Source: Evernia prunastri (Eukaryota; Ascomycota; Lecanoromycetes; Lecanorales; Parmeliaceae). From it: 64,000 nucleotides of DNA. The notes beneath the pieces are model-generated. The model worked only from the letters and a program-made list of their open reading frames with translations, was not told the origin of the DNA and did not search any database. The stretch spans positions 1-64,000 of the forward strand of contig NKYR01000047.1 of assembly GCA_003184365.1 (NCBI GenBank). The letters are read 5' to 3'. This document shows, piece by piece, positions 58,901 through 64,000 of the stretch (position 1 is the first letter of the stretch; the number at the start of each line of letters is the position of its first letter). Both the position numbers and the translations under genes were made by a program.

Positions 58901-61900
58901 ATCGGCAACAATGACTTCACCATCCCTCGAACTAGAGAGTCCGCGCTGTTCACTCTGGACTGTATGTAGACGGTCTACGTCGGCCCGTACATTAGCTAGA
59001 CCCTCTTTGAGTGTTTCGAGGATTTCATAATTGACGGTCATGTCAATGGGCTTGTTGACCATCCTCTCCACATCAACACGAAGCCCGTCGAGTCCATCAT
59101 TTAGAGCGTCGAGAAGCTCGCCAGTACCGGAGAAAACACTTTCAGGCCTCTCATGCTTTCTCTCAAACTCGGCACGAAGAGATTCATGGCCGTCACGGAT
59201 AGCTTCCAGGACTTCCTCTCTGTCTGCTGCCGCGCCTCCTCTCACCAACGTTGTGCCAAGTGTTTCTCGGAGGTGCTCAAATTCATCCTTCATAATAGCA
59301 ATGGTTTCTGCGATGGCCTCGGGATTCTGCTCTGGCGGTATGTTTCTTGGAATTTGTGCCATGCCTTCCCTGATGGTTTCCAAGATATCCTCCCGTTCAA
59401 CACCACCATCATTGGAGCGGACCATTGAAATTGCAATAGTCTGTCGAAGATGTTCAAATTCCTTTTCCATTGCGTCCAACATTTCTCCGCTGTTGTTTTG
59501 CTCGACGGAGCGGGGAGCGTTGGCGATACTTGCCTCAAGGTCCAGCTTTAAATGGTCCAAGCCACTTCTGATGGTTTCTATTATCTCATCTTTGCCGGTG
59601 ACGTCTGCTGCGCGGTCGACGTAGGTCTCAATATCTGCTCTAAGCACTTCGAGACCATCCTTCATGGCATCGAGTACTTGTTCCGTGTCACCGCCGTTTG
59701 CAACAGAGTATTGCTTGAACTCTATTCTCATGCCGTCAATGAGATCCTCCATCTTATCAAGTACTTTCTCTCCCACTCCACCCATTGGCGTTGGGGCTCC
59801 CTCAAGACCGGCCTTGACAGCCTCGAAAAGATCTTCTCGGTTGAACTCAATTTCTTTCGATACTGGGGCTTGGTTGGAAAGTCCTTCTTTGACAGCATCT
59901 AAAACATCGTCCCGCGTCATCTCTGGCTCTCTCACTACTCCGACATTTGAGGCCGGAAAATCGAAGGTTTCTAGGCACTCCCTCACTGTCATCAGTATCT
60001 CCTCTCGGGTGATACTGGCTTCAGTCTCGATTGGGGCAGGTGGTTTGAAATCTTGCAGGCCTTCCCGGACAGCGTCAAGAACTTCATCATAGCTGGCTCC
60101 GCCAAGGTCTTTTGCCTGCTCCTGGGGTTGATACTGTTGCAATCCCTCTTTGAGGCATTGGAGGATCTCGTCACGCTCCAAGCCGAAGTTCTGCAGCTCG
60201 ATTTCTGGTTTGTAAGTTTCCCAAGCTTCACGGACAGCCTCAAGAATCTCTTCCCGCTCAATGCCAGTTTCAGGATGGTGTAAAGCAACCTGCTGTTGCA
60301 GTGGAAATTCTCTCAACGCGTTCTTTACAGCTGTGTAGACTTCCTGGCTGTCCACAGAGTGGCGAGACATGACAGACGAAGAGGATTGTCGTCGTTTTTC
60401 TCTCATCAAGTTCTCCATGTGATCTCTCAGCTCCCCCAGGCCTTCTTGTACGATGTGAGCAATTTCCTCACGGCTGGGACCTTGTGTGTCGCCTCGGTTT
60501 GCCTGGCTTGTTGATTCGGCCTGGTCGAGCTTCCGCGCAATATCACGACCCATGCCAAGTACTTCACCGCGAAGTTCACGCAAATGTGCTTTGACCTCAG
60601 CGGTCATTCCACCCCCTTCTGTTATACTATCTTTCATCTTCTTCAGCAGTTTCTGCATGTCTTCGTTCACGAAATCTGCGGCTTTGGCATTTTGAATTGC
60701 CTTGGCAGTGGCGAGCTGCGGAGTGACCTGCTGAGGAGTAACGTTCCGCGACGCCCTACGTACGGGTTGAGGGTCAAAATCGAGCGCAAGCTTGGGCGGT
60801 GAATTCCCAACGCCATTACCGTTGTCTCTTCGAGGGACAAGTGCTCTGCTGCCGGTGCTGTCCTTGAGGAATGTTAAGATTTCCTCCAACTTCTTGACAA
60901 CCATGGGATCTGATTCTTTGAACTTCTGTGCATGCTGAAGTTCTGACAGAATATTCACTACCCGTTCCTGACCTTCCTTGGTACCCATTTCGCGTAGAAT
61001 CTTCTCCATGAGGGCGATGCTTGCAGCCCCTTCCATCTGATATGGAGAAGCAGATATCTCCCGATCGATTGAAGCCGCGAGAGCACTGTTGGGACTTGGT
61101 ATCCTGGGAAGCGAGAAACTTTTCGACATACCCGGTGGGGAGATGTAGGGCTTATTATCCAGGAGGTTGCCGGGCATTCGACTATGGCTACTAGCTGCAC
61201 GCGAGCCATTACCCGCTTCATGGTCGAGCAAACGTACAGACAAATTCGAAACAAGATCTCGAAGACTTTTGCGAATATCTTCATCTCTAGAATTTGTGGC
61301 TTCCTTAAGGCTGATCAAATCCGTTGCATTGTCCTTGCTTCGTCTACTGAGCTGGGCCATTTCGCGCTGTAGATTTGTAGCGATGCTTGTGAGGCTTAAG
61401 ATCTGTGTAGAGATAGCATCAAAACTTTGCGAATTCCGCATGTTTGGAGTGGAGTTGTTAGTAATGTTGGAAAGAGAAGTGTCCGTCTCTTTTGGTGTAG
61501 ACATGTTCTGTAGAGCAAGCATTGTCGCAGAGGGAGGTGTGTTCTCGCCCAGAATGGCTTTTGGGGGAGGTCGTCGAAGGCTCGGCGTGTCTCTACCATT
61601 TGGTGTAGGCGTAGCTGTCCCTGACCGGGTAGGGCTCTTTTCTGGGGATCGACTCTCGAGATCGAAGCTTTGTGTTCGTGACAACCTTTCTGGTGATCTC
61701 TCCGGTGACCACGCCAGCGATCTGTCAAGAGATCCTAGCGCATCTACGTAACTATGTCTTATACCTCCATTGCTGTTCTGGAAGGGCTGCAGGCGCTTGT
61801 TCTGCTGCCCCTTAATCAAGGACTTCTCGGGTGATCTGTTCGGCAACGGGTTGACTGTATAGGCGCTTTCTCTGGCTTTCGCGGTCAAAGCTTCGGCTGC

Positions 61901-62156
61901 TGCAGCAATGTTCTTGGATGTGGTCGGTTTTGTTGCAGGGCTTGACCCTGGATTCAATGGGAGAGGAGGAGGGGCGCGATCCGGGTCGGAGCTATCCCAC
62001 CTGAAGTTCGCAAATATGCCTGTCAGTCTCACGGAACACCTTAAGCGAGTAGGGTGCCTACATAGGAACCGAAGCCCGACCAGAATCAGAGACTGAAGGG
62101 TGATGTCTCAGAACGAGTTCCCGGTCACGGGACTCTTCTCTGTCGACTGACGGCAT
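55931..62156 (-). CDS. Giant repeat-rich coiled-coil protein
   Basis: Two exons (62156–62062 and 62000–55931, 61-bp intron) encode 2054 residues. The N-terminus (MPSVDREESRDREL, RASVPM-WDSSDPDRAPPPLPLNP) and the SPEKSP-rich region to about residue 250 are disordered and rich in SP/TP sites. Residues about 620–1070 contain roughly a dozen degenerate copies of a 35–45 residue unit (REEILEAVREAWETY, RDEILQCLKEGLQQY, RDDVLDAVKEGL and others). A run of nine prolines follows, then a second unit built on IEXLEXLL (about 1130–1310). A long coiled coil then ends near 1750, and a basic/acidic disordered tail closes the protein. It resembles fungal proteins loosely annotated as chromosome-segregation ATPase-like, but no ATPase motif is visible. 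A cytoskeletal or scaffold role is only a guess. Confidence 0.85.
58780..58804 (+). repeat. TGG/CCA trinucleotide run coding for polyproline
   Basis: About eight tandem TGG units on the forward strand, read as a proline run (MPPPPPPPPP) in the reverse-strand giant protein. Likely length-variable between strains. Confidence 0.8.
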
Positions 62157-62531
62157 CTTTGGGAATAGTCGCTGGTAGCGAGGAATGCTGGAAGACCGCG
62201 GAATGTAGCTAAAAGGGGAGCATCACCAATATCGCGTTTATACTGTCAATGATGCTAAGATGCGCCCAGCGTCGCACAGACTTATCGACACTGGAAGCAC
62301 CGGTCCTAGATTGAAGTCCGATTGCCCACTATCTTTGCGAAAGCAGGCTCGAGAGGATTGATCAACATACCAAAAAGTAAACAATGGCTTGCCGCGACTT
62401 GGCAGGCGCGAATCAGCTAAACGAGCCAGTCATGTGACCAAATGGCGGGTAAGGCTGAGATGAAGCCCACACAGAATTTCCGCAACCACTTGAAAATCAT
62501 CGTGAAATAACAACGACTGTCGACAGCGACG
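62157..62531. promoter_or_regulatory. Divergent giant protein / RPL27 promoter
   Basis: 375 bp between two divergent start codons. It must contain the strong ribosomal-protein promoter; no classical element can be named with confidence. Confidence 0.5.
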
Positions 62532-63123
62532 ATGAAGTGTGAGTCTTGATCTGAGGCCTTTCTGACAGGAATTCCCAGCTGACTGCAACCCATCCAGTCC
62601 TCAAAGTCGGCCGTGTCGCCATCATCACGCGGGGGAGGTACGCAGGAAAGAAGGTAGCCGATGCCGCCAGCAGAGATCCTGCTGCGTTGCAAGCGGAAAG
62701 CGGTCTGACAATCCATTGCTACCAGGTCGTCATAATCCAACCCCTAGATACCGGATCCAAGACGCATCCTTTCCCTCACGCCCTTGTCGCGGGCATCGAA
62801 CGCTACCCCTCGCAAATCACCCGCCGCATGTCGAAAGCTCGTCAAGCGAAGCGCAGCAAGGTCAAGCCCTTCATCAAGACCATCAACTACAACCACTTGA
62901 TGCCTACACGTTACACGCTGGAGCTGGAGGGGTTGAAGGGCGTAGTGACGAATGATACATTCAAGGAAGTCAGCCAGAGGGAAGACGCGAAAAAGACGGT
63001 GAAGAAGGCGTTGGAGGAGAGATACACAAGCGGGAAGAATAGGTGGTTCTTTACTCCTTTGAGTGAGTCAAATGATGTGGTGCGCCTCTTGAGATTCATA
63101 CTGACGGTCTTGCAGGATTTTGA
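62532..63123 (+). CDS. RPL27: 60S ribosomal protein L27 (eL27)
   Basis: Four exons. The first is only seven bases (ATGAAGT before GTGAGT); it joins after an intron to a second exon starting at about 62600, giving MKFLKVGRVAIITRGRYAGKK. A second intron (GTAGCC…CTACCAG) leads to VVIIQPLDTGSKTHPFPHAL, GIERYPSQITRRMSKARQAKRSKVKPF, NHLMPTRYTLELEGLKG and VSQREDAKKTVKKALEERY. A last intron splits the final codons, giving WFFTPLRF and TGA at 63121–63123. Length and end match eL27, a surface protein of the large cytosolic ribosomal subunit. The intron-dense 5' end is typical of fungal ribosomal-protein genes. Confidence 0.96.
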
Positions 63124-64000
63124 GCGAACATGCAAAATGAGGTAGTTGCAGCTCGGAGGTGTGTGCTAGGGATTCAGCAAAGCCCTGTATAAGCACGGTT
63201 CTCTGAGACACGATCTTGCTCCATGCTCTGCCTATCCAGATTGAATCCAATGACAATGATGCGGAAACATGTCTCTCTTTGATTTGCCGAAACCCAGGAA
63301 AGCTGGCGCGCCATTTGTATGCTAACGTATGGTCTTCCCGGGCGTCAATCTAAAAGGGCGACTTTTCCGCACCCCATCCTGCTCTGCCAGCCAACCGATA
63401 GGTGTTCCGCATGCGGAATTAAACCAATATGACGAGGTCAGGTTTGGAGAGAAATATTCGCAATTGCACCGCACCTGTAGCACCCTCTTGCTCTCATGTG
63501 ACTAGAGATTATCATTTTACTAGGGATGATCATTAATTTCTTCTGCAAAGGACCAGGTTCTGAGGCAAAGCCTTAGCCAATCGGTTTGGTCCTTTGTTTT
63601 TGTGTAACCCGAAGTGACTATTTGCAGAGCGTATTTCTCTTCTCCAACCATCCTTGATCAACGAACTTGCCACTTATACTGAACTATCTAGAGATGCTGG
63701 CAAGTTTTCTGTATCACTCTTCCCTCGTCTTTCCACACACATCTGGGCAACTCGCGCACTGGCACCTTCTCCTGTGTTACGACAACACCGGGTTGCTCGA
63801 TTCATGGCACGTGATTCTCCCTATACTGCCAATTTGCATCTACTACTTGCCTGGCCACATATCAGATCACCAATTTCGCGATGACCATGGTGGCGAGAAG
63901 CCTCTGAACGACGGACCTGGACCTTTCCGCGTCATCCAAGACTACTTAACAGTGAGTTGTGTTGTTCGAGCTGTTCCTTTCCGATTTATGTCACACCTTG
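63124..64000. other. 3' flank and window edge, no gene recognised
   Basis: About 880 bp. The forward frame at 63654–63884 has no motif. A perfect 10-bp inverted repeat, CAAAGGACCA (63546–63555) and TGGTCCTTTG (63587–63596), could form a hairpin. A gene may begin beyond the window edge. Confidence 0.45.

Noticed and set aside
56370..60800. Many long forward-strand frames
   Set aside because: They are antisense shadows of the giant coiled-coil gene on the reverse strand.
1..64000. tRNA or rRNA genes
   Set aside because: No cloverleaf or conserved rRNA segment was recognised by eye; a covariance-model scan would be decisive.

Overview
This window comes from a filamentous ascomycete (Pezizomycotina). 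The evidence is: many short GT–AG introns (about 45–150 bp), a HET-domain protein, a non-reducing polyketide synthase (NR-PKS), a fungal rhodopsin-fold membrane protein, and ascomycete-style housekeeping genes (V-ATPase subunit d, NOP58, a SWP73/SNF12-like SWI/SNF subunit, RPL27). No tRNA, rRNA or CRISPR array was recognised. All calls are from reading the sequence; no database search was possible.

The window has two halves. About 0–32 kb is accessory DNA. It holds a HET gene (464–2513, reverse), then a compact aromatic-polyketide cluster: a Zn2Cys6 regulator (3209–5333, forward), a monocarboxylate-type MFS transporter (6308–7828, reverse), an O-methyltransferase (8806–10158, reverse), a salicylate-hydroxylase-type FAD monooxygenase (11025–12670, reverse) and a SAT-KS-AT-PT-ACP-TE NR-PKS (14034–20330, forward). 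A gene-poor zone of relics follows: an AGC-kinase fragment, two copies of a decayed repeat and a frameshifted DHA2 transporter. It also contains one apparently intact rhodopsin-like gene (23777–25442). An apparently intact phenol-hydroxylase-like monooxygenase (29042–31414) closes the half.

The most striking point is the state of the cluster. The PKS reads open through all its domains except for one in-frame TGA in the AT domain. The O-methyltransferase keeps its frame but has two in-frame TAG codons and lacks the usual catalytic His. The HET gene has one in-frame TAA after its N-terminal Cys motif. All four stops could come from a single C-to-T change (CGA, CAG, CAG, CAA), with no frameshift in these genes. 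The regulator, MFS transporter and FAD monooxygenase look intact once introns are removed. Two diverged direct repeats, at 2.8 kb and 28.7 kb, bracket the cluster.

About 33–63.1 kb is conserved, densely packed genome: an OGFr-domain protein, a BCS1-type AAA ATPase, a PARP–ubiquitin-conjugating-enzyme fusion, a COG7-like Golgi tether subunit, an AT-hook protein, a secreted aldose 1-epimerase, V-ATPase subunit d and NOP58 (divergent pair), a SWI/SNF subunit, a 2054-residue repeat/coiled-coil protein, and ribosomal protein L27.

If functional, the cluster genes would act together as follows. The PKS would build and cyclise an aromatic polyketide and release it by its TE. The monooxygenase and methyltransferase would tailor it, the MFS protein would export it, and the Zn2Cys6 protein would control expression. 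The nonsense codons suggest the pathway is inactive or decaying in this strain, unless they are sequencing errors.
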